Shown piece by piece: positions 1-6,518 of a stretch of DNA of 10,049 nucleotides. The DNA is from Aquifex sp. (lineage in GTDB: Bacteria; Aquificota; Aquificia; Aquificales; Aquificaceae). The DNA is taken from assembly GCA_003978875.1 (NCBI GenBank), contig QNXQ01000125.1, positions 1 through 10,049 on the forward strand, written 5' to 3'. Both the position numbers and the translations under genes were made by a program. Numbering within the stretch: position 1 is the stretch's first letter; every line of letters starts with the position of its first letter. Under the pieces are notes generated by a model. It made no database searches and was not told where the DNA came from. It saw nothing but the letters and a program-made list of their open reading frames with translations.

Positions 1-7
1 ATCAAAA

Positions 8-13
8 CCTCCT
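8..13 (-). promoter_or_regulatory. Shine-Dalgarno of a gene starting at or just beyond the left edge
   Basis: The minus strand reads AGGAGG directly after the amtB stop codon, followed by TTTTGAT at the window edge. If the next base outside is G, an ATG would start 5 nt after the AGGAGG, which is ideal spacing. This suggests that the nitrogen operon has a fourth gene immediately after amtB. Its identity cannot be seen. Confidence 0.6.
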
Positions 14-1297
14 TTAAGTGTTGTAAGCTTTTTCACCGTGTTCTGTGGAATCAAGACCTTCAATTTCTTCTTCTTCAGATACCCTTAAGCCTACTAGGGC
101 TTTGACGATGAAAAGTATTATAGCAGTTAAAACTCCTGAGTAAATAATTGTCGCAATTACTCCTTCGAGCTGAATGAGAACCTGTGCAGGATTTCCGTAT
201 AAAAGACCTTTGGAGCCTCCTACCGCAGGGTCTGCAAATACTCCAGTAAGAATCGCTCCAACTATACCCGCCATACCGTGAATACCGAAAACGTCAAGGG
301 CATCGTCGTATCCGAATTTGGGTTTGAGAGTGGCTACTGCAAAGTAAGCGATTACAGCCGCTATAGCTCCTATAAAGATAGCTCCTACTAAGTTTACAAA
401 ACCAGCAGCTGGAGTAATTGCTACAAGTCCGGCAATAATTCCGGAAGATATTCCTACAACTGTAGGTTTTCCTGCATGTATCCATTCTGCGAACATCCAG
501 GCGAGAGCTGCTGCAGAAGTTGCTACAGTAGTATTCAGCATTGCCCATACTGCGTTTTCATTGGCAGCCAGAGCTGAACCTGCGTTAAATCCGAACCATC
601 CAAACCAGAGTATTCCGGCTCCGAGAGCTACCAGAGGTATGTTATTGGGAATAAGGGATGTATCCTTCCTTCTTCCTAAAATTAAAGCTCCTACCAATCC
701 GGCTATACCTGCATTTATGTGAACTACCGTACCACCTGCAAAATCTAAAGCACCATCATTTGCTAAAAATCCTCCTCCCCATACCCAGTGAGCTACTGGG
801 GGATAAACTATGATGCTCCAAAGTACGGCGAATAAAATCCATGCGGAGAACTTCATCCTTCCTACGTAGGAACCGCTAATAAGTGCGGTGGTAATAGTAG
901 CAAAAGTTAGTTGGAACATAACATCGAGAAGTGCAGGATAACCTGTATCGGGATTAATACCGCTAATCCCTTTGGCAAGTATGTATTGGAAGGGATTTCC
1001 CATAAACCCAGCTATGTCATCTCCGTAAGCTATAGAGTATCCAATTATTATCCATGTTAGGGTAACTATAGCAAAGGCGCTTAAAGACATAGCTATGGTG
1101 TTTAGGATGCTCTTCGCTTTATCAAGTCCTCCATAGAAGAGCGCTAATCCGGGAACTGTCATGAATACAACCAAAGCGGAAGCCATCAACATCCAAGCTG
1201 TATTTCCAGTGTCAAGCTTTGCTCCTTCTTGTGCAAGGGCGGGTAATGCTCCGAACAAAATAGGTATAATAACCCCTAATAACCCTTTAGCCCTCAT
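14..1297 (-). CDS. amtB: ammonium transporter, Amt/AmtB family
   Basis: Trimeric inner-membrane channel that takes up ammonium for glutamine synthetase. The 427-residue product has a signal peptide (residues 1-22, ending ALA before Q23), as bacterial Amt proteins often do, then about 11 hydrophobic helices. Pore residues expected from E. coli AmtB are all present: D185 and W173 at the outer recruitment site with F237 and S241, gate F132, and the twin histidines H193 (GGTVVHINAG) and H340 (DVFGIHG). The C-terminal tail GLRVSEEEEIEGLDSTEH followed by GEKAY closely matches the E. coli tail that docks the PII protein GlnK, so regulation by the PII encoded in this operon is likely. The start is ATG with AGGAGGAG upstream. 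It is the third gene of glnB-glnA-amtB, 67 bp after glnA, with a terminator-like hairpin in that gap. Identification is secure. Confidence 0.97.
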   Translation of the reverse strand: MRAKGLLGVIIPILFGALPALAQEGAKLDTGNTAWMLMASALVVFMTVPGLALFYGGLDKAKSILNTIAMSLSAFAIVTLTWIIIGYSIAYGDDIAGFMGNPFQYILAKGISGINPDTGYPALLDVMFQLTFATITTALISGSYVGRMKFSAWILFAVLWSIIVYPPVAHWVWGGGFLANDGALDFAGGTVVHINAGIAGLVGALILGRRKDTSLIPNNIPLVALGAGILWFGWFGFNAGSALAANENAVWAMLNTTVATSAAALAWMFAEWIHAGKPTVVGISSGIIAGLVAITPAAGFVNLVGAIFIGAIAAVIAYFAVATLKPKFGYDDALDVFGIHGMAGIVGAILTGVFADPAVGGSKGLLYGNPAQVLIQLEGVIATIIYSGVLTAIILFIVKALVGLRVSEEEEIEGLDSTEHGEKAYNT

Positions 1298-1335
1298 TTT
1301 TACTCCTCCTTTTTTAACTTTTTAAAAAGATTTTG

Positions 1336-1355
1336 AAAAAGGGGCAGAAAGCCCC
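1336..1355 (-). terminator. terminator-like hairpin between glnA and amtB
   Basis: On the minus strand GGGGC-TTTCT-GCCCC is followed at once by TTTTTC and a second T-rich stretch. It lies 10 bp after the glnA stop. The all-GC stem is only 5 bp, so at a hyperthermophile's growth temperature it may terminate only partly. That would lower amtB expression relative to glnA rather than cut it off. Confidence 0.55.
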
Positions 1356-1364
1356 GAAAGAGGT

Positions 1365-2774
1365 TTAAATATCCCAGTAAAGTTCAAATTCTTTTGGATG
1401 AGGAATAAATCTTAATTCATCAATCTCAGCCCTCTTGGCTTCTATCCACAACTGTAGGAATTCCTCGGTAAATACTCCGCCTTTTAATAGGAATTCATAA
1501 TCGTTTTCAAGAGCGTTGAGAGCTTCTTCAAGTGATCCGGGAAGTTGAGGGATACCTTCTAGTTCTTCAGGAGGTAGAGAGTAGATGTCCTTGTCGAAGG
1601 GTTCTCCCGGGTCTATTTCATTTTCTATTCCGTCTATGGCAGCCATCAGAATTGCTGCGAATGCAAGATATGGATTGGATGTTGCATCTGGGAATCTTAC
1701 TTCTATTCTTTTTGCTTTCGGATTTTGAGAGTACATAGGTATTCTTATTGCGGCAGATCTGTTTCTTGCGGAGTAAGCGAGTCTTACAGGAGCTTCATAT
1801 CCGGGAACCAATCTGTGGTAGGAGTTAACTGTGGGGTTTGTAAATGCCGCTATTGCAGGACCGTGTTTTAAGATTCCTCCTATTGCGTAGAGGGCTGTTT
1901 TGGAAAGTCCAGCATATTCACTTCCGGCAAATTGGTTTTCTCCGTTCTTCCATATAGAGAAGTGGGTGTGCATTCCTGATCCGTTGTCGTTGGGAAGAAC
2001 TTTTGCCATAAAGGTTGCATACTTTCCATGTTTTGCAGCAACCATTCTAACGATGTACTTGTAAAGGAATAGCTTATCAGCTTGGTTTACAAGGGAGTCG
2101 TACCTTATGTCTATCTCACCCTGTCCTGCGGTAGCAACTTCGTGGTGATGGAGTTCAACGATTATTCCGAGGTCGGACATTATGGAAACCATTTCGTTTC
2201 TGAGAGACATCATCTTATCTACAGGAGGTGCAGGGAAGTATCCTCTTTTATGGGGTATCTTGTATCCGGTAGAAGGAATTTCTCTATTCCACCAACCTTC
2301 TTCGGAATCTACTCTCCAGAAAGCGTAATTAGCACCGCTTCCAAATTCAACACTATCGAATATGAAGAATTCAGCTTCAGGTCCAAAGTACGCCGTATCT
2401 CCGATACCAGTTTGTTTTAGATACTGCTCAGCTTTTTGAGCAATATATCTGGTATCCCTTCCGTATCTTTCTCCAGTTACAGGGTCATAAATATCACATA
2501 TCATCACGAGAGTTTTAGGTTCAATGAATGGGTCTATAAATGCTGTGTTGGGGTCGGGTTTTGCGAGCATGTCCGATTCGTTAATGGACTGCCATCCCCT
2601 AATGGAGGATCCGTCAAAACCTCTACCGTTTTCAAAGGTTTCCTTGGAGATTTCGTAAGCAGGGATTGTCAAGTGCTGCCACTGACCAAAAGGATCAGAA
2701 AATCTCAGGTCTACATACTGCACGCCTTCCTTCTGAATGAGGTCAAGGACCTCCTCAGGGGTATACTTGGGCAT
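1365..2774 (-). CDS. glnA: glutamine synthetase type I
   Basis: Cytoplasmic dodecameric enzyme: glutamate + NH3 + ATP -> glutamine + ADP + Pi. The 469 residues match the usual GSI length. Visible active-site residues are the metal ligands E133, E135, E212, E220, H269 and E358, plus R360 (RIEVRFPD), R321, N264 and the flap glutamate E327 (PGYEAP). The N-terminal FDGSSI latch (53-58) and the HHHE motif (209-212) are intact. Tyr398 in DIYSLPPEE aligns with the adenylylated Tyr of E. coli GlnA, so this resembles the GSI-beta class that can be regulated by adenylylation. Whether an adenylyltransferase exists in this organism cannot be seen here. ATG follows a strong AAAGGAGGTG site. It starts 25 bp after the glnB stop, so the two are co-transcribed, presumably from the sigma-54 promoter upstream of glnB. 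Confidence 0.98.
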   Translation of the reverse strand: MPKYTPEEVLDLIQKEGVQYVDLRFSDPFGQWQHLTIPAYEISKETFENGRGFDGSSIRGWQSINESDMLAKPDPNTAFIDPFIEPKTLVMICDIYDPVTGERYGRDTRYIAQKAEQYLKQTGIGDTAYFGPEAEFFIFDSVEFGSGANYAFWRVDSEEGWWNREIPSTGYKIPHKRGYFPAPPVDKMMSLRNEMVSIMSDLGIIVELHHHEVATAGQGEIDIRYDSLVNQADKLFLYKYIVRMVAAKHGKYATFMAKVLPNDNGSGMHTHFSIWKNGENQFAGSEYAGLSKTALYAIGGILKHGPAIAAFTNPTVNSYHRLVPGYEAPVRLAYSARNRSAAIRIPMYSQNPKAKRIEVRFPDATSNPYLAFAAILMAAIDGIENEIDPGEPFDKDIYSLPPEELEGIPQLPGSLEEALNALENDYEFLLKGGVFTEEFLQLWIEAKRAEIDELRFIPHPKEFELYWDI

Positions 2775-2799
2775 AACACACCTCCTTTATTAAATTTTT

Positions 2800-3138
2800 T
2801 TAGATAGCTTGCTCGCCTCTCTCACCAGTTCTGATTCTTATTACATCTTCTACAGGAATAATAAAAATCTTTCCGTCCCCTACCCTTCCGGTTTGGGCAG
2901 TCTTTACTATAGTTTCAACTACTTTTTCTACATCTTCGTCTTTGACCACAACTTCGATTTTTACCTTTGGTAGAAAATCAATTACGTATTCCGTTCCCCT
3001 GTAGATTTCGGTATGTCCCTTTTGCTGACCGAATCCTTTAACCTCGGTAACGGTCATCCCCCCAATTCCAATCTCAACAAGAGCATCTTTTACCTCATCC
3101 AACTTAAAAGGTTTAATGATAGCTTCTATCTTCTTCAT
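2800..3138 (-). CDS. glnB: nitrogen regulatory protein PII
   Basis: Small trimeric signal protein that integrates 2-oxoglutarate and ATP/ADP levels and controls nitrogen enzymes, regulators and ammonium channels. The 112 residues are the normal length. The T-loop (about 37-55) carries the uridylylation signature YRGTEY with Tyr51. The B-loop has TGRVGDGK (83-90) with K90, and R101/R103 in the C-loop complete the nucleotide pocket. D54, as in E. coli GlnB rather than the Asn typical of GlnK, points to GlnB type, yet the gene lies two genes before amtB whose tail keeps the PII docking sequence. It may therefore serve both roles (inference). The start is ATG preceded by TAGGAGGAG. It is the first gene of the operon, with a sigma-54 promoter so close that the predicted leader is only about 14 nt. 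Confidence 0.98.
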   Translation of the reverse strand: MKKIEAIIKPFKLDEVKDALVEIGIGGMTVTEVKGFGQQKGHTEIYRGTEYVIDFLPKVKIEVVVKDEDVEKVVETIVKTAQTGRVGDGKIFIIPVEDVIRIRTGERGEQAI

Positions 3139-3162
3139 CTACGCTCCTCCTAATCTTTATTA

Positions 3163-3178
3163 TGCAAGCATTGTGCCA
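3163..3178 (-). promoter_or_regulatory. sigma-54 promoter of glnB-glnA-amtB
   Basis: The minus strand reads TTGGCACAATGCTTGCAT. This contains TGGCAC (-24 element, 3173-3178), five bases, then TTGCA (-12 element, 3163-3167), with exactly 10 bp between the GG and the GC. It matches the sigma-54 consensus TGGCAC-N5-TTGCW at every conserved base. Transcription should start near 3152, only one or two bases before the AGGAGGAG ribosome site at 3143-3150. Sigma-54 control of a PII/GS/Amt operon is classic nitrogen regulation through an NtrC-like AAA+ activator. Confidence 0.88.
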
Positions 3179-3242
3179 ATTTCGTTGTTTGTATTTTTGT
3201 TATATTTTCTAATGCTCACTGTTCTTTTTCTCTACTATTTTG

Positions 3243-3270
3243 TGTTTACAAAATTGTTAACATGTTTACA
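3243..3270. repeat. three TGTTWACA boxes, candidate upstream activator site
   Basis: TGTTTACA (3243-3250), TGTTAACA (3255-3262) and TGTTTACA (3263-3270) lie in the glnB-hfq spacer. The first two can also be read as a near-palindrome GTTTACA-AAAT-TGTTAAC, and the middle box is itself a perfect palindrome. They lie about 91-118 bp upstream of the predicted sigma-54 start, the usual distance for an enhancer-binding protein, and about 95-120 bp before hfq. The protein that binds them cannot be named from sequence. The rest of the 3139-3363 spacer is AT-rich. No convincing sigma-70 promoter for hfq was found in it. Confidence 0.55.
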
Positions 3271-3351
3271 TTTTGGTTAAATAAAATTACTCCTATGGAA
3301 AATACAGCGGTTTGTTTTAAAATGGTTTTAGTAAATAAATTTCAATAATCC

Positions 3352-3358
3352 AGGAGGT
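3352..3358 (+). promoter_or_regulatory. ribosome binding site fixing the hfq start
   Basis: AGGAGGT ends 5 nt before the ATG at 3364. An upstream in-frame TTG at 3358 overlaps this site and therefore cannot be the start it serves. The ATG reading gives MPYKLQE, the expected Hfq N-terminus. Confidence 0.85.
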
Positions 3359-3363
3359 TGAAG

Positions 3364-3606
3364 ATGCCATATAAGCTTCAAGAGAGCTTTCTCAATACCG
3401 CAAGGAAGAGGAAGGTTAAAGTATCTATATACCTGGTAAACGGTGTTAGACTTCAGGGAAAAATAAGGTCTTTTGACTTATTTACCATTCTTCTTGAGGA
3501 TGGAAGGCAACAAACGTTGGTGTATAAACATGCAATTACTACTATAGTTCCCCATGAAAAGCTTGAAATTGAATTTGAAGAAGCGGGGGTGCCGGGACAG
3601 GGTTAA
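3364..3606 (+). CDS. hfq: RNA chaperone Hfq
   Basis: Hexameric Sm-like ring that binds small RNAs and mRNAs. The 80-residue product is essentially the Sm core with almost no C-terminal tail (E. coli Hfq has 102 residues). Sm1 spans about residues 19-45 (VSIYLVNGVRLQG...FDLFTILL), and Sm2 carries the hallmark YKHAITTIVP (54-63). The proximal uridine-binding residues are present: Q6, F40, K55 and H56 correspond to E. coli Q8, F42, K56 and H57. A basic rim patch R14-K15-R16-K17 is present. It is divergent from glnB, sharing a 225-bp spacer. It converges on the ferredoxin gene with a 4-bp overlap, so each transcript must run into the opposite gene unless it ends abruptly. Confidence 0.97.
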   Translation: MPYKLQESFLNTARKRKVKVSIYLVNGVRLQGKIRSFDLFTILLEDGRQQTLVYKHAITTIVPHEKLEIEFEEAGVPGQG

Positions 3607-3938
3607 AACATTCCCGGCGGTTTCCCCTTTGAAATAACCAACCTTTCTACCGGCTGGCCACCTTTCAGATGTTTCTCTATTATCTCGTCAACATCTTCAG
3701 GTTTTACTTGACCGTACCAAACTCCATCAGGATAAACAACAACTACGGGACCCATCATACAAGCGTTCATACATCCGGTAGGTGTAATTGCCGTTGTCAT
3801 AAATAGCTGAGGGTCTGTTTGTATTTTTTCCATAAAAGCCTGAAATACTTCTCTTGAACCTCTTTGAGCACAAGAACCTTGAGGGTGTCCCGGTGGTCTA
3901 TCCTGTACGCATACAAACACGTGTTTAAACTCTGCCAT
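3603..3938 (-). CDS. fdx4: thioredoxin-like [2Fe-2S] ferredoxin
   Basis: Small dimeric electron carrier with a thioredoxin fold, of the family that includes the Clostridium pasteurianum [2Fe-2S] ferredoxin and A. aeolicus Fd4; related in fold to the NuoE subunit of complex I. The 111 residues contain exactly four cysteines, C10, C23, C56 and C60, with the spacing of the cluster ligands in this family (C-X12-C ... C-X3-C). The flexible segment DRPPGHPQGS before C23 and TPTGCMNACMMGP (52-64) are characteristic. From memory the sequence differs from A. aeolicus Fd4 at only a few positions; that is a recollection, not an alignment. ATG follows a strong AAAGGAGGT. Its stop overlaps the convergent hfq stop. 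The physiological redox partner is unknown from context. Confidence 0.95.
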   Translation of the reverse strand: MAEFKHVFVCVQDRPPGHPQGSCAQRGSREVFQAFMEKIQTDPQLFMTTAITPTGCMNACMMGPVVVVYPDGVWYGQVKPEDVDEIIEKHLKGGQPVERLVISKGKPPGMF

Positions 3939-3968
3939 TTTCTTACCTCCTTTAGAGAGTTTTTATCC

Positions 3969-3975
3969 TATAATA
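3969..3975. promoter_or_regulatory. possible -10 region in the ferredoxin / A-adding enzyme divergent spacer
   Basis: The 96-bp spacer between the divergent genes contains TATAAT on the plus strand (3969-3974) and, read the other way, TATTAT (3970-3975). Either could be a -10 element. No good -35 hexamer is found at the right distance for either strand, so assignment is weak. The spacer also holds a 10-bp inverted repeat, TTTAAAGTTT at 3985-3994 and AAACTTTAAA at 4015-4024, which may simply reflect AT-rich composition. Confidence 0.3.
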
Positions 3976-4021
3976 CACAAAGTTTTTAAAGTTTAAAATG
4001 AAGTATATCAAGGGAAACTTT

Positions 4022-4034
4022 AAATTTAAACAGT
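4022..4034 (+). repeat. 13-bp leader repeat, copy 1
   Basis: AAATTTAAACAGT directly abuts the ATG of the A-adding-type enzyme gene. The identical 13 bases occur at the start of the next gene (6506-6518). No Shine-Dalgarno is present at either place. It could be a translation-start context, a short regulatory element or coincidence. Confidence 0.5.
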
Positions 4035-6506
4035 ATGGAAAATTGTCCTAAGTTAATAGTTCTATCCGAAGGAGCTGATTTGGACAGCCTTTCCGCTGCC
4101 TACGGTATTCTAAAACTTTATACAAATGCTTATCTTCTAAAACCGAGATATCTTTCCAGGAAAGCAGGTGAGGTCTTTAAGAAGTACAAGGAGTTTTTCA
4201 GAATTACGGAAACCCTTCCCGAATGTTTTGAGTTAGTCCTTGTTGATACTCATTTTTTTCCGGAAGAAATTCCCGAGGAAAAAGTAAAAAAAGTAGTAGT
4301 TTACGACCACCACCCTAAGGGAGATGTAAAAGAGTTTGAAGGAAAAATAGAAAAGGTAGGAGCTGCAACAACTTTGGTAGTAGAAGAAATAAAAAGGAAA
4401 AATATACCTATCTCACCTCAAGAAGCTACGCTTTTAGCCTTTGGAATTTACGAAGATACCGGAAATCTAACCTACGAAGGCACTACTCCGAGGGATGCAT
4501 TGGCTGTTGCATGGCTATTGGAAAATGGAGCTAATCTGAGGGAGATAAGACAGGTGGTGATGGAAACTTATACTCCTCAGCAGATAGAAGCGGTCAGCAA
4601 AATTGTACAATCTATAGAAAAGATATTTATAGAAGGGAAAACGATTAGCTTGGCTACAGCCGTTCTTGAAAGTTATCAACCCGATATAAATAATCTCTTA
4701 TACGAGATAAAGGATTTAAAGGAATCCGATGCTTTCTTTGTAATAGTTGAAGCTGAAGGGAAAACTTATGTATTCGGACGCTCTCAAGATTCGGATATTA
4801 ACGTAGGTGAAATTCTTTCACATTTCGGCGGAGGTGGACATAAGGAAGCCGGAGCTGTAAAACTCGAAAACGTACCTGCAGAGAGATTGAAGGAACTTTT
4901 AAAGGTGTATTTGAAGAAGAAATATGTGAAACTAAAAGTCAAGGATATTATGAATACTCCACCTTTTGTGCTATCCGAACATCTCAGTGTAAAAGATGCA
5001 CTTTCCGAACTCACGGAAAGAGGGATAGCCAACGCTCCAGTTATAAACAGGGAGGGAAAACTGGTAGGGATAATCTCTAAAAAAGTCCTTTTAAAAGTGG
5101 TGAAGCTTTATCCTGATGAACCTATAGAAGAATTTATGAACAGGGATTTTCACACTCTTCCTCCGGATGCACTTATATGGGAGGCAGAAGAAATTCTTAC
5201 CCGTTTCGGCCAAAAGCTTATACCTGTGATGGAAAATGATACTGTTATAGGAGTTATTACCCGTCTTGACCTCCTTCAAGTAATAAAGGAGGATATGACA
5301 AAATTTAAGGAGAAAAGGAGAAAACTAAAAATTCCCGAGAATATAAAACCTATATCCGAGGAAGTCGGGAAAATAGCGAAAGAGCTTGGATACAGAGCGT
5401 ATATAGTCGGAGGAGTAGTAAGAGATATACTCCTCGGAAAAGAAGTTTGGGATATAGATTTTGTAGTTGAAGGAAATGCCATAGATGTGGCCAAAAAACT
5501 TGCTCAAAGACATAAAGTTAACGTGCATCCTTTTCCCGAGTTCGGAACAGCTCATCTGAAAATAGGTAAGTTGAAACTCGAATTTGCCACCGCAAGGCGT
5601 GAAAGTTATTCCAAGCCTGGAGCCTATCCTAAAGTAGAACCGGCGAGCCTGAAGGAAGACCTTATAAGGAGGGATTTTACCATTAACTCCATGGCTATAT
5701 CGGTAAATCCTGAAGATTTCGGCATGCTCATAGACTACTTCGGAGGTCTAAAGGATTTAAAAGAAAAAATAATAAGGATACTTCACCCGGTGAGTTTTAT
5801 AGAGGACCCTGTTAGAATCCTCAGGGCTTTAAGATTTTCCGGAAGACTGGATTTTAAGCTTTCAAAGAGCACGGAAAAAATGTTAAAGCAAGCTGTAAAT
5901 CTCGGGCTCCTAAAGGAAGCGCCGCGAGGCAGAATAATAAACGAAATAAAGCTAGCTCTCAGGGAAGAAAAATTCTTAAATATCTTAGAACTCTACAAAA
6001 AGTATAGAATTCTCGAAGAAATAATTCCAAACTTCAGATGGAGCGAAAAACTGTACCATAAATTAACCGAATTAAGAAAGATTATAGACTGGCATTCCCT
6101 GCAATTTCCCGAGGAGAAAATAGATTACGGATGGCTGTATATACTCCAAATCCTTTCTACTCTTGATTATGAAACGGGTAAACGTTTCCTCAAAGAGATG
6201 TCGGCACCTTCGTGGGTAAGGGATGCATTCAAGTTTTCGTTCACGAAAATGTTTAAGAAAAAGGAAGAGCTTCACTCCTCACAGACTAACTACGATGTAT
6301 ATAAAGCTCTTAAAGGTTTGCACATTTCCTTACTGCTCATAATCATGCTCGACGAAAGTTTGAGAGAAAAAGTCAAAATGTATTTAGAGAAACTTAGGAA
6401 AATTAAAGTACCTGAAGAAAAGATTAAAGAACTCAAAGAGAGAGGATTTAAAGGTAAGGAGCTGGGCAAAAAGATAGAGGAATTTAAAAAAGAGTTGATG
6501 AATTAA
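4035..6506 (+). CDS. DHH-CBS-CBS-tRNA nucleotidyltransferase (A-adding-enzyme type)
   Basis: An 823-residue multidomain protein. Residues about 1-295 are a DHH/DHHA1 phosphoesterase: D15/D17, D71 (VLVDTH), DHH at 91-93, EDTG at 140-143 and the DHHA1 loop FGGGGHKEAGA (264-274) all look intact. Two CBS domains follow (about 302-358 and 363-420), usually adenine-nucleotide sensors. Residues about 435-823 are a class II nucleotidyltransferase: GG (459-460) and catalytic DID (D473, D475), RRDFTINSMA (545-554), and EDPVRILRALRF (590-601), whose E590, D591 and R594 form the base-selecting template, then a helical tRNA-binding tail. In A. aeolicus, CCA is built by separate CC-adding and A-adding proteins; the long form with this layout is the A-adding one, so A addition is the best assignment. 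CCA or poly(A) activity cannot be excluded from motifs alone. ATG lacks a Shine-Dalgarno. lptB starts 11 bp after the stop. Confidence 0.9.
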   Translation: MENCPKLIVLSEGADLDSLSAAYGILKLYTNAYLLKPRYLSRKAGEVFKKYKEFFRITETLPECFELVLVDTHFFPEEIPEEKVKKVVVYDHHPKGDVKEFEGKIEKVGAATTLVVEEIKRKNIPISPQEATLLAFGIYEDTGNLTYEGTTPRDALAVAWLLENGANLREIRQVVMETYTPQQIEAVSKIVQSIEKIFIEGKTISLATAVLESYQPDINNLLYEIKDLKESDAFFVIVEAEGKTYVFGRSQDSDINVGEILSHFGGGGHKEAGAVKLENVPAERLKELLKVYLKKKYVKLKVKDIMNTPPFVLSEHLSVKDALSELTERGIANAPVINREGKLVGIISKKVLLKVVKLYPDEPIEEFMNRDFHTLPPDALIWEAEEILTRFGQKLIPVMENDTVIGVITRLDLLQVIKEDMTKFKEKRRKLKIPENIKPISEEVGKIAKELGYRAYIVGGVVRDILLGKEVWDIDFVVEGNAIDVAKKLAQRHKVNVHPFPEFGTAHLKIGKLKLEFATARRESYSKPGAYPKVEPASLKEDLIRRDFTINSMAISVNPEDFGMLIDYFGGLKDLKEKIIRILHPVSFIEDPVRILRALRFSGRLDFKLSKSTEKMLKQAVNLGLLKEAPRGRIINEIKLALREEKFLNILELYKKYRILEEIIPNFRWSEKLYHKLTELRKIIDWHSLQFPEEKIDYGWLYILQILSTLDYETGKRFLKEMSAPSWVRDAFKFSFTKMFKKKEELHSSQTNYDVYKALKGLHISLLLIIMLDESLREKVKMYLEKLRKIKVPEEKIKELKERGFKGKELGKKIEEFKKELMN

Positions 6507-6518
6507 AATTTAAACAGT
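6506..6518 (+). repeat. 13-bp leader repeat, copy 2
   Basis: AAATTTAAACAGT overlaps the last base of the preceding stop codon and the first two bases of the lptB GTG start. It is identical to 4022-4034. In both copies the final GT sits at the start codon (GT-ATG versus GTG), and CAG immediately precedes or overlaps initiation. Confidence 0.5.

Noticed and set aside
1532..2807. Plus-strand reading frames opposite glnA
   Set aside because: They are antisense to a highly conserved gene, lack ribosome sites and show no recognisable motifs.
3271..3351. Sigma-70 promoter for hfq
   Set aside because: Several AT-rich hexamers exist, but none forms a convincing -35/-10 pair with 16-18 bp spacing.
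3358..3363. Two-codon N-terminal extension of Hfq from TTG
   Set aside because: The TTG overlaps the AGGAGGT ribosome site, and the ATG at 3364 has correct spacing and gives the family N-terminus.
3985..4024. 10-bp inverted repeat in the ferredoxin / A-adding spacer as a terminator or operator
   Set aside because: It is made almost only of A and T with a 20-nt loop, so it would not be stable at high temperature and is likely compositional.
4784..5555. Minus-strand reading frames opposite the A-adding-type gene
   Set aside because: Their low-complexity Ser/Phe/Ile composition arises from the Lys/Glu-rich sense gene. No start signals or motifs.
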